The notes beneath the pieces are model-generated. The model saw only the letters and a program-made list of their open reading frames with translations, was not told the origin of the DNA and did not search any database. From Perkinsela sp. pyNocScin1 (taxonomy: Eukaryota > Euglenozoa > Kinetoplastea > Prokinetoplastida > Perkinselidae), in assembly GCA_964019655.1 (NCBI GenBank), contig CAXHTR010000007.1:248001-312000 (forward strand): DNA of 64,000 nt, in the 5' to 3' direction. A program made the position numbers and the translations under genes. Below are positions 9,702 to 19,529 of the stretch, piece by piece (position 1 is the first letter of the stretch; every line of letters starts with the position of its first letter).

Positions 9702-11081
9702 TTACTCAAACTCACAATCTTCTATCATTGCAACTCGGTCAAACATGCCATGGACTGATGTAAACCATGGGACTCCCGAGATTTGCTCGATTCTATTCTC
9801 GGAGAAATCCACGTTCTCAAGCGCGCGCGGAACCTTGGAAAAATTCAAATCCCCTTGAAACCGATTGTTCGCTGCACTGATCACTTCCAGGTGCGCCGGC
9901 AAGTAGGATAAGTCGATAGACCCTGAAAATTGGTTCCTGGCTATTCTAAAGTCAACCATAGACTCCGGTAGCTGCGTAAAGTCGACGTCCCCGTGAAACC
10001 GGTTGTCTTCGATTGCAAGATTTTGCAGTGTCCTGGGGAGAGCAGCGGTATCCAGAGTGCCCTCAAAGCGATTCGTGTCAATATCAAAAATCGTCAGCGT
10101 TCTTGGAAGGTTTTCAAACGCAAATACCCCACTGTAGTCGCCCATCTCAAGGCTCATGTTCTCGAGCTCTCGTGGGAGCGCTGCAGTGTCCACAGATCCC
10201 CCAAAGGGAATCATTTCGAGTCGCAGCTGCGTCAGTGCCCTCGGCAGGCCTTCAATCAATAAACTTCCGGAGAGCGGGTTCCTCGCCAGGGCAAGCTCGT
10301 TCAGGTGGTCTGGAAGTGAAGAAAAGACGACTTCACCGCGCATTGCGTTATGGTCGACTTGAAGCGAGACAAAGGACTTTGGCGGATTCGCAAACAAAAT
10401 TCCACCTGTGAGCGCATTATCGCTGAGGTCGATGTCCTCGAGGCATGGGTTCAGCGCCGTGAGGTCAATGTCCCCGAAAAAGCTGTTGCTGTGTGCGAAG
10501 AGCTGCTGGAGACTGAGAGGTAGGTCTGTCAGGTCGACTGACCCTGAAAAATTATTTTCGGAGAGCGTGAGAACCTCGAGAGATGCGGGAAAGGTCCGCC
10601 ACCCGATGGTCCCTGAGAGCTTATTGGTATCGACGTTGAAGTGTTTGAGCCCCTTGGGGAGGTCTTTGGTCTCCAATGAGCCTTCAAAATTGTTTCTGTC
10701 GAGTTCAGTGTCTGTCAACGCAGATGGCAGCGCAGACGCTCTGAACTCCCCACTGAGCGAATTATTCGAAAGAAAGACGGCGATGACTGTATCAGGGAGA
10801 TAGACAAAGTTTATGCGACCCTCGAGTTTTCTTCGAAAAGTGCTATCGACAAGGTCAAGATCGTCTTTCTTGAGGTGCACGTGGGTGACATTGCCATCGG
10901 GGTCGAGATCAAGGCATTTCCATTCCTCGATGTCCAGAAAATGGCCGTTTTCATCAGTGAACAACCCTTGGTTTTTTATGCCGCCGAGAAACATCTCCAT
11001 TCGCGATTGTATAGGCATGAGTGCAGGGTCTAATCTGCCAAGAAAGGGGTCAGCTGTAGACAAAATGAGTGTGAAAATCAT
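9702..11081 (-). CDS. LRR family protein, subfamily B, 459 aa, 15 repeats
   Basis: The start is MIFTLILSTADPFLGRLD, then 'PALMPIQSRMEMFLGGIKN', 'FTDENGHFLDIEEWKCLDL' and 15 uninterrupted 23-residue LRRs, ending in an asparagine-rich cap ('NVDFSENRIEQISGVPWF'). It lacks the second cap cysteine. It aligns repeat for repeat with the gene at 49286 on the other strand (same entry motif, same irregular repeats 'LNPCLEDIDLSDNALTGGI' and 'LSRCLEIIDLSDNAITGGI'). So these are orthologous-position paralogs 40 kb apart. The ATG stands 5 nt behind an ideal acceptor, which fixes the start. Confidence 0.92.
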   Translation of the reverse strand: MIFTLILSTADPFLGRLDPALMPIQSRMEMFLGGIKNQGLFTDENGHFLDIEEWKCLDLDPDGNVTHVHLKKDDLDLVDSTFRRKLEGRINFVYLPDTVIAVFLSNNSLSGEFRASALPSALTDTELDRNNFEGSLETKDLPKGLKHFNVDTNKLSGTIGWRTFPASLEVLTLSENNFSGSVDLTDLPLSLQQLFAHSNSFFGDIDLTALNPCLEDIDLSDNALTGGILFANPPKSFVSLQVDHNAMRGEVVFSSLPDHLNELALARNPLSGSLLIEGLPRALTQLRLEMIPFGGSVDTAALPRELENMSLEMGDYSGVFAFENLPRTLTIFDIDTNRFEGTLDTAALPRTLQNLAIEDNRFHGDVDFTQLPESMVDFRIARNQFSGSIDLSYLPAHLEVISAANNRFQGDLNFSKVPRALENVDFSENRIEQISGVPWFTSVHGMFDRVAMIEDCEFE

Positions 11082-11086
11082 TTTTA

Positions 11087-11113
11087 CTGAGAGAAACCAA
11101 GAAAGAAGAAACC
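11087..11113 (-). promoter_or_regulatory. Predicted trans-splicing acceptor of the 9702-11081 gene
   Basis: Read on the minus strand this is a pyrimidine-rich tract (TTTCTTCTTTCTTGG, then TTTCTCTCAG) ending in AG at 11087-11088. It is followed by TAAAA and the ATG. A mature 5' leader of only 5 nt besides the spliced leader is implied. It is typical of kinetoplastid acceptors; proof needs a transcript end. Confidence 0.65.
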
Positions 11114-11384
11114 ATATGCACTATGCTCTTTGAAGCAAGGCTACTGTGTTAAAACATTTCTGTATCGTAAGAGATCCCCGCTGATGGCCATTGATGCAGT
11201 GCATGGTCGATTATCATGAAAAAGGATCAAATTCGCCAAATGCTGGGCTATTAGCATACGTGAGGAGCGTACAGAAAATCACATTGCGTAATAAAAATGT
11301 CCAAAAAGCTTTCAGAAAGAAGAATTATGTGAGAAAGTATTCGATACTGACTTTTTATCTGCAAAATAAGCTGAATCCTCGTAT

Positions 11385-12107
11385 TTAGGCCCAGCATCCT
11401 CTCGTTTTCGAACTCACAAAGACCTGTGCATGCTTGCACACCTTTCCATCGACGTCGATGACTGCCACACCCTCGTTATCCTCGACGTGCACCTGCGTCG
11501 TCTGGCCAAGCCCATCGATGACGACATATTTGAGCGAATTCCACCGCAGCAATATGCTATGAAGACGTTCTGGGAGTTTTTGGAGTAAAACTTCGCCGCT
11601 AAAATTGTTGCAGCCGAGGTTGAGGATGACAAGTCTCGGTGGTAGGCTCGTGAGGTCAAGTGACCCCTCCAGGCGGTTGTCCTCGACGTTGATGGCGGTC
11701 ATGCCGGCGGGCAGTGTGTTCAGGGCGAGCGTCCCGAAAAATCGATTGCATGCCAGCTGGAGATTCTCGAGCGGTGGTGGGAGGCCGTCTGTTTCTATCT
11801 CTCCGCCGATCCCAGCGTTGAAGAGGTTGAGCTTGTGAAGTTCGTCGGGCAGGTACACTAGATTGATAATGAGACCGTGCGGCGCCCCCATGAACGTCCA
11901 AGAGATCTCGATTACATCTCTGTCAGCGCTGCAGGTGACGCCGAGCCACTCGCAGGCGTCCCGGGTGACTTCATTGGCAGCATCGAAGGAATCTGTGACT
12001 CGTCTGGGAAGTGGCTCGATGAGAAGTTCCATCTTAGTCTGTTGGCTCAGCAGTGTTATATCGATTCGGCCGAGGGCCGTGTCTGCGAAGAGTAGTGAAA
12101 AGAGCAT
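11385..12107 (-). CDS. LRR family protein, 240 aa, 5 repeats
   Basis: I place the start at 12105-12107 (MLFSLLFADTALGRIDIT). The frame is open further, but the upstream part encodes a run of F/L/C from a pyrimidine-rich splice region and does not resemble a family N-terminus. Head 'QQTKMELLIEPL' and cap 'DACEWLGVTCSADRDVIEISW' carry both cysteines. Five LRRs follow. The tail has the D-x-D-G cap, 'GVAVIDVDGKVCKHAQ', close to 'IVAVLDEDGKVCKRAE' of the 16131 gene, and then 'KTRGCWA'. It is one of the shorter complete members. Confidence 0.88.
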   Translation of the reverse strand: MLFSLLFADTALGRIDITLLSQQTKMELLIEPLPRRVTDSFDAANEVTRDACEWLGVTCSADRDVIEISWTFMGAPHGLIINLVYLPDELHKLNLFNAGIGGEIETDGLPPPLENLQLACNRFFGTLALNTLPAGMTAINVEDNRLEGSLDLTSLPPRLVILNLGCNNFSGEVLLQKLPERLHSILLRWNSLKYVVIDGLGQTTQVHVEDNEGVAVIDVDGKVCKHAQVFVSSKTRGCWA

Positions 12108-12237
12108 TGCAAAGTGTCTGAAAAGAAATAAAAAGCAGTGGAAAAGTATCAAAAGCAACTTTCCTAAAGGATTGCACCGTTTGTACATTGTATTTATCAT
12201 TTTTCTATGACTGTCTTTCTACCCAAATGGTTAATTG

Positions 12238-12297
12238 TCAGGTTGGCTGATCAGAACAGTAAGACTTACCATCAACGATGTGAAAATCTTTCATGCA
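12238..12297 (-). pseudogene. C-terminal relic of an LRR family gene
   Basis: The last codons of a minus frame read 'MKDFHIVDGKSYCSDQPT' and stop at 12238. The neighbouring gene at 12646 ends 'MKNFHIVEGSSASANE'. The rest of the frame upstream has no repeats. This is most likely the remaining tail of a tandem duplicate whose body is lost. Confidence 0.6.
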
Positions 12298-12645
12298 CTT
12301 GGATTCTTCCCGCCTACTGCGCAAGGGTGCTTGCCCGCACGAGCCCGGGGGAATTACGCGAGGGGAAGGGCATGGAACACATCGGCAACAGAGATCTTTT
12401 ACAGTTTCAAAAATTGTGTGCATGAAGTCTTTGCATGTCAACTATCCCCATATCGGATAAACTCGGCGAAGCAATCAAAATAGCATTGGAATCCGCAGAA
12501 AATCCTTAAAATTGCCTACGGAAATCAAAATCAAGTAGAAAATGGTCGGTTCATGAGACTTTATGTAAAATAATGCTTTTATACTCTGTATTGCTTATGC
12601 TTCTATAACCTTAACTGATGATCAACTGAACTCTGTGTTTGCTGT

Positions 12646-13590
12646 CTACTCATTGGCAGAGGCTGATGACCCCTCTACGATATGAAAGTTCTTCATATGC
12701 TTTGGCCTTCCCCAAACTGCGCCATACGATGGCTTCGTGATAATGAGCGTGCACGTCTTGGGGATGTCTTTACGATACACAGTGCCCGAAAAATTATTCT
12801 CATAGATGCGAACCGATTGCAGCTCTGGCGATATGTATGTGACACCGATCGTTCCCTCGAGCTGATTTGATGAGACATCAAGTCGCTGCAAGCGCGATGG
12901 GAGTGACTCGAGGCTGATACTGCCCGAAAATCGGTTGCCCTGCAGCTCAAGCTCCAGTAGGCCCTCGGGCAGCTGCGTCAGGTCAATGCTGCCGCTCAGC
13001 TGATTCTTGTGTAGGTCAAAATACATGATGGACGCTGGCAATTTTGTCAAATCTATACTCCCCGAAAATTTGTTTTTGTCAATATAGAGATCCTTGATTT
13101 TGGGCGGGAGTGCAGTCAAATCAAGACTCCCAGACAGATTCGTGTTTCGGATTTTGCCCTCAATGAGTGATGCTGGCATAGAGGTGCAGTCGAAAGTCCC
13201 AGTGAAGGGCACCCTTTCAATCCCAAGCTCGTCAATAGAGTCTGGTAGGCTAGCAACATCAAAAGTCCCCGTAAGCTGGACATTCACAATTGAAAAGCAC
13301 TTGATGCCCCGCGGTACATATTTTGTCTCGAGTGTTCCGGTCACGTTAACTTCGCCGAACAGCTGATCGACGATGCTTGGGATATTGACTTGGGTAACTT
13401 CACCATTCGCATCCATTGTCACAATGTCCCATTTGGAAATGTCTGTGAACTCTCCGGGGGCGTCGAGGTAGTCCGCTTGAAAGCCCGAGTCAAAGCCTTG
13501 CATGAGTAGCTCCATCAACATCTCTTCACTGAGTGTTGAAGAGTCGAAACGGCCAAGCGCGGGGTCCACTGAGAGAAGAAGCAGACGCAT
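12646..13590 (-). CDS. LRR family protein, subfamily G, 314 aa
   Basis: The family-type start is the ATG at 13588-13590 (MRLLLLSVDPALGRFD); the 53 codons upstream in frame do not match any relative. Head 'EEMLMELLMQGFD' and cap 'DISKWDIVTMDANGEVTQV' (no cysteines) are followed by 'LETKYVPR'. Eight to nine regular LRRs with strong SGSIDLT motifs come next. The tail 'MKNFHIVEGSSASANE' is preserved as a relic just downstream at 12238. Spacing to neighbours is short and on the same strand, consistent with polycistronic transcription. Confidence 0.9.
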   Translation of the reverse strand: MRLLLLSVDPALGRFDSSTLSEEMLMELLMQGFDSGFQADYLDAPGEFTDISKWDIVTMDANGEVTQVNIPSIVDQLFGEVNVTGTLETKYVPRGIKCFSIVNVQLTGTFDVASLPDSIDELGIERVPFTGTFDCTSMPASLIEGKIRNTNLSGSLDLTALPPKIKDLYIDKNKFSGSIDLTKLPASIMYFDLHKNQLSGSIDLTQLPEGLLELELQGNRFSGSISLESLPSRLQRLDVSSNQLEGTIGVTYISPELQSVRIYENNFSGTVYRKDIPKTCTLIITKPSYGAVWGRPKHMKNFHIVEGSSASANE

Positions 13591-13841
13591 TTGATCGACA
13601 GAAAGATCTTTATGAAGAAGTGTACATCTTGCCGTACTAAAGATGTGGTCGCAGCGACAAGGAGCCACATCATGTAACTTTTGAAGGTCTACGTGAAGAA
13701 TTACCCATTGAGCGAAGACATCCCCCATTTCCGTAATGGGAAATTTCATTATGGAATCACTGCATCAAAACTTTCATATGAAGCAGATTTGCACATTATC
13801 TTTTGATCTTTCGCATGGCGTTCCACTCCATTTCCCAAACA

Positions 13842-14852
13842 TCACTGCCACCGCCCATTCGTGATAATTTCACTGAACCCAGCGTTCCGGTAGTCCACGT
13901 GCACGCCACGGCGCTTCTCCCTGAGGTCCAGCACCCCCTCAAACGCATTGTCACCGATGCGGAGCCGCTGGAGGCCGCGCGGTAGCCTCGAGGCGTCAAT
14001 GGCACCCGAAAGCTGATTCCCCGTGAGATCGATCATCTGTATCACTCGTGGGAGCGCTGTCAAGTCCACACTCCCCGAAAAATTGTTCGACGAAGCGCGG
14101 AGTGCGTGCATACCTTGCGGCAGTTGTTCGAGATGCAGTGACCCCTCGAGCTGATTCGAACAGACACTTAAAAATCGAAACGATGGGTGCAGGGCTGACA
14201 GGTCGATTTCCCCTGAGAAGCGGTTGCCCTGCAGTGACATCGACGTGAGTGACGTGGGGATACATTTGAGAATAATAGAGCCCCGAAAATCGTTCTCCGT
14301 GAGATCAAGGCTCATGAGGACTGGTGGGAGGGACCCAAAGTCTATTGTCCCGTCCAGTGCATTTCGCGCAAGACCGATCTGTGTGAGTGCTCTCGGGAGG
14401 TCTGCAGTGCTGATTTGGCCCTGTGCATTGCTCCGTGCGATATTGACTGTCAGAAGTCCTCGTGGTAGATGAGATGCCATCAGATGGCCTTTGAGCACAT
14501 CGACAAAGACTGACAAGGACTCCGTCGTCTCTGGCAAAGCCGAAAAATCGATAGAAGCGATGGCCGCGTTGCTCGCAAAGTCAAAAGCCACGAGGTGTGG
14601 TGGGAACATGGTGATTGTCACTTCTTGCGCAGTGGAAGACGGGAAGTAGCCGATGTGGGTGACTGTGCCTCTGCCCTGGCACGTGACGCAGTCCCACGAG
14701 CACACATCCCGAAAGCTGCCGTTTGCGTCCTGGAACTGGAGCTGCGTGTCGGCGTCAAACTGCGTCACGAGGATCTCCATGATGGTCTGGTCGGTGAGCG
14801 TGAGGGGGTCGACGCGGTGGGCGAAGTCGACGGTGAGGAGGAGAGAGGGCAT
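13842..14852 (-). CDS. LRR family protein, 336 aa, about 10 repeats
   Basis: The start is MPSLLLTVDFAHRVDPLT, in which the usual LGR is replaced by AHR. Head 'DQTIMEILVTQFD' and cap 'DVCSWDCVTCQGRGTVTHI' carry three cysteines. Ten repeats follow, ending in 'FEGVLDLREKRRGVHVDYR' and tail 'EIITNGRWQ'. The ATG lies directly behind an AG (14853-14854) that closes a pyrimidine-rich tract (TCTTTCCCATTCTCTCAC). Splicing at that AG would leave no extra 5' leader at all. GC content of the gene is higher than in neighbouring spacers. Confidence 0.9.
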   Translation of the reverse strand: MPSLLLTVDFAHRVDPLTLTDQTIMEILVTQFDADTQLQFQDANGSFRDVCSWDCVTCQGRGTVTHIGYFPSSTAQEVTITMFPPHLVAFDFASNAAIASIDFSALPETTESLSVFVDVLKGHLMASHLPRGLLTVNIARSNAQGQISTADLPRALTQIGLARNALDGTIDFGSLPPVLMSLDLTENDFRGSIILKCIPTSLTSMSLQGNRFSGEIDLSALHPSFRFLSVCSNQLEGSLHLEQLPQGMHALRASSNNFSGSVDLTALPRVIQMIDLTGNQLSGAIDASRLPRGLQRLRIGDNAFEGVLDLREKRRGVHVDYRNAGFSEIITNGRWQ

Positions 14853-15095
14853 CTAAATTTGGATTAAGTGAGAGAATGGGAAAGATCTGAAAGTGTTCTT
14901 TTAAATAATTAAGTTCTTGAAATAACGAAGAACGGGGCTCAACCCTTAAGGCTTTCTTATCAGCTGTTACCACCAGCCCTATTTTGTCCTCTCTTTATCT
15001 TGAGAAGGCTACCATTTACCCCCACAAGAAATACATATATTACTGCCACTTATTGTTTTTCATAAAGTGTCTTCATGCCTTTGCCGCGCCGTAAT

Positions 15096-15983
15096 CTATT
15101 TCATCAAAATTTCGCTCTTTTTCGGGTGCCTGCTTCCGTTCTCATCAACAACAGAAGTCAAATCATCCGCATCAAGCTTGATACTTACACTGTTCGGCAC
15201 AGAGCTCGCAACAATCGCAGTTCCCGAAATGCGCGTCATTGAGAAGTCGATACAGAGACCTTCTGGTGCGCTGAAGAGCTGAAATTCTCCGGTAAAATCG
15301 TTGTACGGTGCTTCGAAGGTTTCCAGTGACGGTGGCAAATTTTCGAGAAGTATGCGACCACTCAGGAAATTGCCCGAAATATCCAAATACTCGAGATTCT
15401 GCGGCAATTTTGTAAAATCAACGCTGCCACGAAATTTGTTGGCGCTGACATCTATTGACTGCAGATTCGGTGGCAGCGCTGTCAGGTCGAAAGATCCTTC
15501 AAAAAAGTTGTTACATGAATTGATGTCCTCAAGCTTCTGCGGAAAACTTCGAGCATCGATAATTCCCGAAAGTCTGTTCGTATTCACCCAAAATTTTACA
15601 AGGGTGTCCGGGAGCATCTTCGTATCGACTGTGCCCAGGAATCCTGGGTAGTTCTCATCGCTGTACAGTATGAACTTTTCGATGTGTCTCGGGAGAAAGT
15701 CAAGCGCAACTCTACCTATATCTCCTGAAACAAGTGTGTTTATCGCCATAATCTCACTATCAAATGCGATAACGTTGCCGTTCTTGTCGCATTCTACCGT
15801 GTCGGGCCATGCGCAAACATCAAGATACCTTCTATCTGTGTTCTGGACCGATTTTTTGACCGCTCCGTCGACCCCGGCGATGCACATCTCCATCTTGGCT
15901 TGGTCAGACAGGAGCATCGGATCGAGGCGGCCGAGCGAAGGGTCGACGGAAATAAATCGTGTTATGACGCTCATGTATTGCAT
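15096..15983 (-). CDS. LRR family protein, 295 aa, 7-8 repeats
   Basis: The N-terminus is MQYMSVITRFISVDPSLGRLD; either the first or fourth codon may be the start, and family spacing favours MSVITRF. Head 'DQAKMEMCIAGVD' and cap 'DVCAWPDTVECDKNGNV' carry two cysteines spaced unusually. The first repeat is lengthened ('YSDENYPGFLGTVDTKM'). The tail has the D-x-N-G cap ('LTSVVDENGSRHPKKSEI') and resembles the tail of the broken gene at 3811 ('ITAVVDANGDKHPWEGKI'). These two copies are probably closely related at their C-termini. Confidence 0.9.
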   Translation of the reverse strand: MQYMSVITRFISVDPSLGRLDPMLLSDQAKMEMCIAGVDGAVKKSVQNTDRRYLDVCAWPDTVECDKNGNVIAFDSEIMAINTLVSGDIGRVALDFLPRHIEKFILYSDENYPGFLGTVDTKMLPDTLVKFWVNTNRLSGIIDARSFPQKLEDINSCNNFFEGSFDLTALPPNLQSIDVSANKFRGSVDFTKLPQNLEYLDISGNFLSGRILLENLPPSLETFEAPYNDFTGEFQLFSAPEGLCIDFSMTRISGTAIVASSVPNSVSIKLDADDLTSVVDENGSRHPKKSEILMK

Positions 15984-16130
15984 TGAATGTTAGCTAAAAC
16001 TAAAGATAGAAGCTCAAAATGGAAATAAATCGTATCTGGGCATCGTACATGAGAATCTATCGATTTCCGATTATATCATTTGTGATTATTCCAGTTTGCT
16101 TTCTATTTCGTATTTTCTTCCCTTCAGGCC

Positions 16131-17054
16131 TCAGAATGTAGGGTCATCCTCAACGTATGCACCGTTTTCCGCTCTCTTGCAGACTTTGCCATCCTCATCA
16201 AGAACCGCGACTATTTCATTCCTGCCAAGCAAGATTTTCCTCTGGAGATCACTATGTACGATCGCTATTCCTTCAAAAATATTCTCCGAGACGTTCAATT
16301 CTGTGATATTCTCCAAATTCTTCTCGAGGCGCAGCTCTCCTGTAAATTTGTTGCCCTGCAGCCAGAGGGTGTCCAAACTTAAAGGGAGGTTCTCCCAGTC
16401 GAGCGTTCCTGAAAAATCGTTATCCGACGCTCTGAATTCATGCATAGAGCGCGGAAGAGTCGAGAATTGAAGAGACCCGTGAAACGAGTTTATATTGATC
16501 CCCAAGCACGCGAGTCCCTTTGGAAGAGCTGTGGAAGGCAATGTTCCTGTAAAATTGTTCACGAAAAGCTCAAGCCCGGTGAGGCCTGCTGGCAGATTTG
16601 TAAAGTCTGCACTTCCATGAAATGAATTCTGAGATATATCACAGGTGACGAGATGCGATGGCAATTGTGCAAAGTCGAACGTTCCACTGAGACCTGTAAG
16701 CATTACATTGAAGTGCTCAAGGCAATCAGGGAGCAACGAAGTTTCGATAGATCCGGTCAGTTCGCACTCAGAAAAATCGACCGTCTTTACCGACTTGGGA
16801 ACGAACTGAAACGCAACAGAACCAGTTGCTCGAGAGGGCATGTCGATACTTTCGACATTCCCATCAGCGTCGAACTCGAGCACATCCCACTCCTCGATTG
16901 CAAGAAAGTGCCGATCATTGTCTTGGAACGGCACTTTTTCATCATCATCAATGCCTTCGATGAGAAGCTCCATGAGAGTCTGGTCGGAGAGTGAATCGTA
17001 GTCGAGTCGACCAAGGGCACTATCGATGGCGGGAAGTATACGTATGGGATTCAT
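16131..17054 (-). CDS. LRR family protein, subfamily D, 307 aa, 9 repeats
   Basis: I use the ATG at 17052-17054 (MNPIRILPAIDSALGRLD). The 19 codons before it contain a phenylalanine run encoded by the pyrimidine tract of the likely splice site. Head 'DQTLMELLIEGIDDD' and cap 'AIEEWDVLEFDADGNVESI' (no cysteine) are followed by nine repeats. The tail ends with D-x-D-G ('VAVLDEDGKVCKRAE'). It aligns along its full length with the next gene, 17376, so the two are a tandem duplicate pair. No break is seen. Confidence 0.92.
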   Translation of the reverse strand: MNPIRILPAIDSALGRLDYDSLSDQTLMELLIEGIDDDEKVPFQDNDRHFLAIEEWDVLEFDADGNVESIDMPSRATGSVAFQFVPKSVKTVDFSECELTGSIETSLLPDCLEHFNVMLTGLSGTFDFAQLPSHLVTCDISQNSFHGSADFTNLPAGLTGLELFVNNFTGTLPSTALPKGLACLGININSFHGSLQFSTLPRSMHEFRASDNDFSGTLDWENLPLSLDTLWLQGNKFTGELRLEKNLENITELNVSENIFEGIAIVHSDLQRKILLGRNEIVAVLDEDGKVCKRAENGAYVEDDPTF

Positions 17055-17375
17055 TTTATGCAGCAGGCGAAAGATGAAAGCAAAAAAGAAGAAGAATGGA
17101 TATCTGGTCATGGAATGATAACTTGTACAACTGAGAGATTGTCACTACCATACGATTAAAAGAGATATTTGTTGCCCATCACACGAAGTTACATATCTCT
17201 TTCAGTCATTCAATCGCTCAACATTGATAATTGCATTGCAAAGTGATAAAACTCAAGCTACGTACATACCCATCATTGAGAACTTCAGATTTTTGCCAAC
17301 TATAGATCATATTCTTTTATATTAATATCATTTCGTATCTTCCTTCACGAAGACCAGCCCAATTGAGAAACTTCG

Positions 17376-18302
17376 TTATTCTTGGACAAGCGTGTCCACG
17401 AACCCGTTGACTTTCGAGCACTTGCAGATATTCCCATCTTCATCAGCAACTTCTTTTATTCTGTTCGCGCGTAGATCGATGTACTGGTGAAGGTTTCTGT
17501 GCACAATGGCTGTTCCTTCAAAAAGATTGCTTAAAACCTTAATTTCCGTAAGATTTTCGAACGCTTGGTCGAGACGTAACTCTCCCGAAAATCGATTCGT
17601 GTTTATCCAGAACTCATGCAGACCTAAAGGCAGATATTCAAAGTCCAGTGTCCCTGAAAAATTATTTTCTGACAAAGTGAACTCATAAAGTGACGTTGGA
17701 AGTGCGGAAAAGTCAAGAGACCCGTGAAATTGGTTCGAGTCCATCGCAAAATTTTTCAGCTCTCTCGGAAGCATTCTGAGTGACACGGTACCTGTAAAAC
17801 GGTTGTGGTTAATCTCAAGCGTTCGGAGCCCCTTTGGCAATTTTGTCAAATCTGCACTTCCAAAAAATTGATTTTCCGGGATTTTACACGCGACGAGAGG
17901 CGATGGCAATTTTGCAAAGTCGAATGTTCCACTGAGATTTTCTGTCGCTGCGACTTGGAACTCCTCGAGCCCATAGGGTAGCAGCGAAGTTTCGATTGAG
18001 CCGGTCAGTAGACAGTCAAAAAAATTTATATTTTTGACCGACTTGGGAATGAATTCAAACGAAAGCGATCCAAGCACTGCCCAGCCCATGCTGATACTTT
18101 CCACTTTCCCATCTGAATTGAATTTGAGCACATGCCACGCCTCAATATCAAGGTAGTCATGATCGCTGTCTTGAAAATCTTGTTTCACGTCATCTTCCAT
18201 GCCATCGATAAAAAGCTCCATAAGAGCTTGTTCAGACAGCGAATCGTAGTCGAGTCGCCCAAGGGCACTATCGATGGTGGAAAGTATAATGCTGAAATGC
18301 AT
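17376..18302 (-). CDS. LRR family protein, subfamily D, 308 aa, 9 repeats
   Basis: This is the tandem partner of the 16131 gene: MHFSIILSTIDSALGRLDYD, head 'EQALMELFIDGMEDD', cap 'DIEAWHVLKFNSDGKVESI', identical repeat number and order. The tail is 'KEVADEDGNICKCSKVNG'. Differences are concentrated in the solvent-exposed x positions of the LxxLxLxxN strands. That is what one would expect if the binding face diverges, but no rate test was done. No transmembrane or anchor sequence is visible. Confidence 0.92.
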   Translation of the reverse strand: MHFSIILSTIDSALGRLDYDSLSEQALMELFIDGMEDDVKQDFQDSDHDYLDIEAWHVLKFNSDGKVESISMGWAVLGSLSFEFIPKSVKNINFFDCLLTGSIETSLLPYGLEEFQVAATENLSGTFDFAKLPSPLVACKIPENQFFGSADLTKLPKGLRTLEINHNRFTGTVSLRMLPRELKNFAMDSNQFHGSLDFSALPTSLYEFTLSENNFSGTLDFEYLPLGLHEFWINTNRFSGELRLDQAFENLTEIKVLSNLFEGTAIVHRNLHQYIDLRANRIKEVADEDGNICKCSKVNGFVDTLVQE

Positions 18303-18608
18303 TTTTAGATGTAGAAAATTAGGAAAGAAAAATGCCTATAGGAAAATACTTCGCTTGTTTGGAAAACTCTCGTCTTACGTGCACGTATATCGATAATCGA
18401 CGTTAAAGAACTCAGCCACCGTCAACATGTATCTTACGGATTTCTTTGCTTTGAGGGATATGTGTAAGAATTCACGATCAAAGGCAGAAGGGCCCATCTT
18501 TTCAAAGTATCAGACAAACGGGGAAAGTAATGGGACAAGCTAAGACTCCTTGTTTCAATTTCAAAGTCACTGTTTTTTTCCTGCTGTAGCGCATATGAAG
18601 ATAAGGCT

Positions 18609-19529
18609 TTAGTCTTTCTTCTTCTCTGTTATCACCAGCCCTGTCTTCTCCTCCTGAATATTCAAAAGACTTCCATTTACCCCCACAATCTCAGCAAATG
18701 TCCCTTCATCGACGCGCAGGCCGCAGACGTCGAGATGCGCAGCATCGACGCTCAGCGAGTCTTGCTTGAAGCCGTTGCCGTAGACCCACACGCGCTTCGT
18801 GGATACTGGGAGCATCGAAGCATTCAAAATGCCACTAAAATTGTTCTTCTCTGCGTAAAAGTAGACAATGGGTGCTGTGATCTGCGTGAGGTCTAAACCA
18901 CCTGAGAATCGATTTTCCGATATATCGAGGCGCTCGAGAGTATCGGGGAGGGCGTCGATTCGGAATTCGCCCTCGAAGTCATTGCGGTGGACTGACAGGT
19001 GGATGATCGCTGGCGGGAGGCGAGTGGCGTCGAACTCGCCGGCTAGTCGATTGTCGTTGATATCGAAGAAATGGATGGTATCAGGAAGTAAAGAAGTCGT
19101 AACAGTGCCCGAAAGCTCAAGCGAGATGATCTCGACAGTTTCCACACCATCTGGCAGAAAACGGAAGTCGATAGACCCGCCGACGTTGATGTCTGGCCGG
19201 TAGTTGTCATCCATGATGGCCTCAAAAACATCAAACTCCCAGCTAATCTCGCTAATGGCACCGCTTTCCGTGAATGTGAGGCCTGGCCAGGTGGCTATGT
19301 CCCGGAATTCACCGTCTTTCTCCTGAAAAGCCTGGCTATCTGTGAAATTAGACACGAGGAGCTCCATCTTGGTCTGCAGCGGGAGCGAATCTGTGTCAAA
19401 GCGACCGCACGCGTCGGCGAAGGCGAAAGACCTAATGACAGAGAGGTGCGTTGTGTATATATGAAAGAAGAAGCAAAAATTAAGATTACGTGTCTCGCAC
19501 GTGTGCTTTCGCTTTATATTGGAATTCAT
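18609..19529 (-). CDS. LRR family protein with an altered start
   Basis: The body is a normal member: 'ACGRFDTDSL', 'LQTKMELLVSNF', 'DIATWPGLTFTESGAISEISW', six or seven LRRs and a lysine-rich tail 'LVITEKKKD'. The position where relatives have their ATG (seven codons before the first conserved D) is ATT at 19434-19436, directly behind a TTAG that could be the acceptor. The nearest upstream in-frame ATG is at 19527-19529 and would add 31 residues, including a hydrophobic stretch ('LNFCFFFHIYTT') that could act as a signal sequence. Either the start moved upstream, or ATT is used, or the gene has lost its start. Confidence 0.75.
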   Translation of the reverse strand: MNSNIKRKHTCETRNLNFCFFFHIYTTHLSVIRSFAFADACGRFDTDSLPLQTKMELLVSNFTDSQAFQEKDGEFRDIATWPGLTFTESGAISEISWEFDVFEAIMDDNYRPDINVGGSIDFRFLPDGVETVEIISLELSGTVTTSLLPDTIHFFDINDNRLAGEFDATRLPPAIIHLSVHRNDFEGEFRIDALPDTLERLDISENRFSGGLDLTQITAPIVYFYAEKNNFSGILNASMLPVSTKRVWVYGNGFKQDSLSVDAAHLDVCGLRVDEGTFAEIVGVNGSLLNIQEEKTGLVITEKKKD

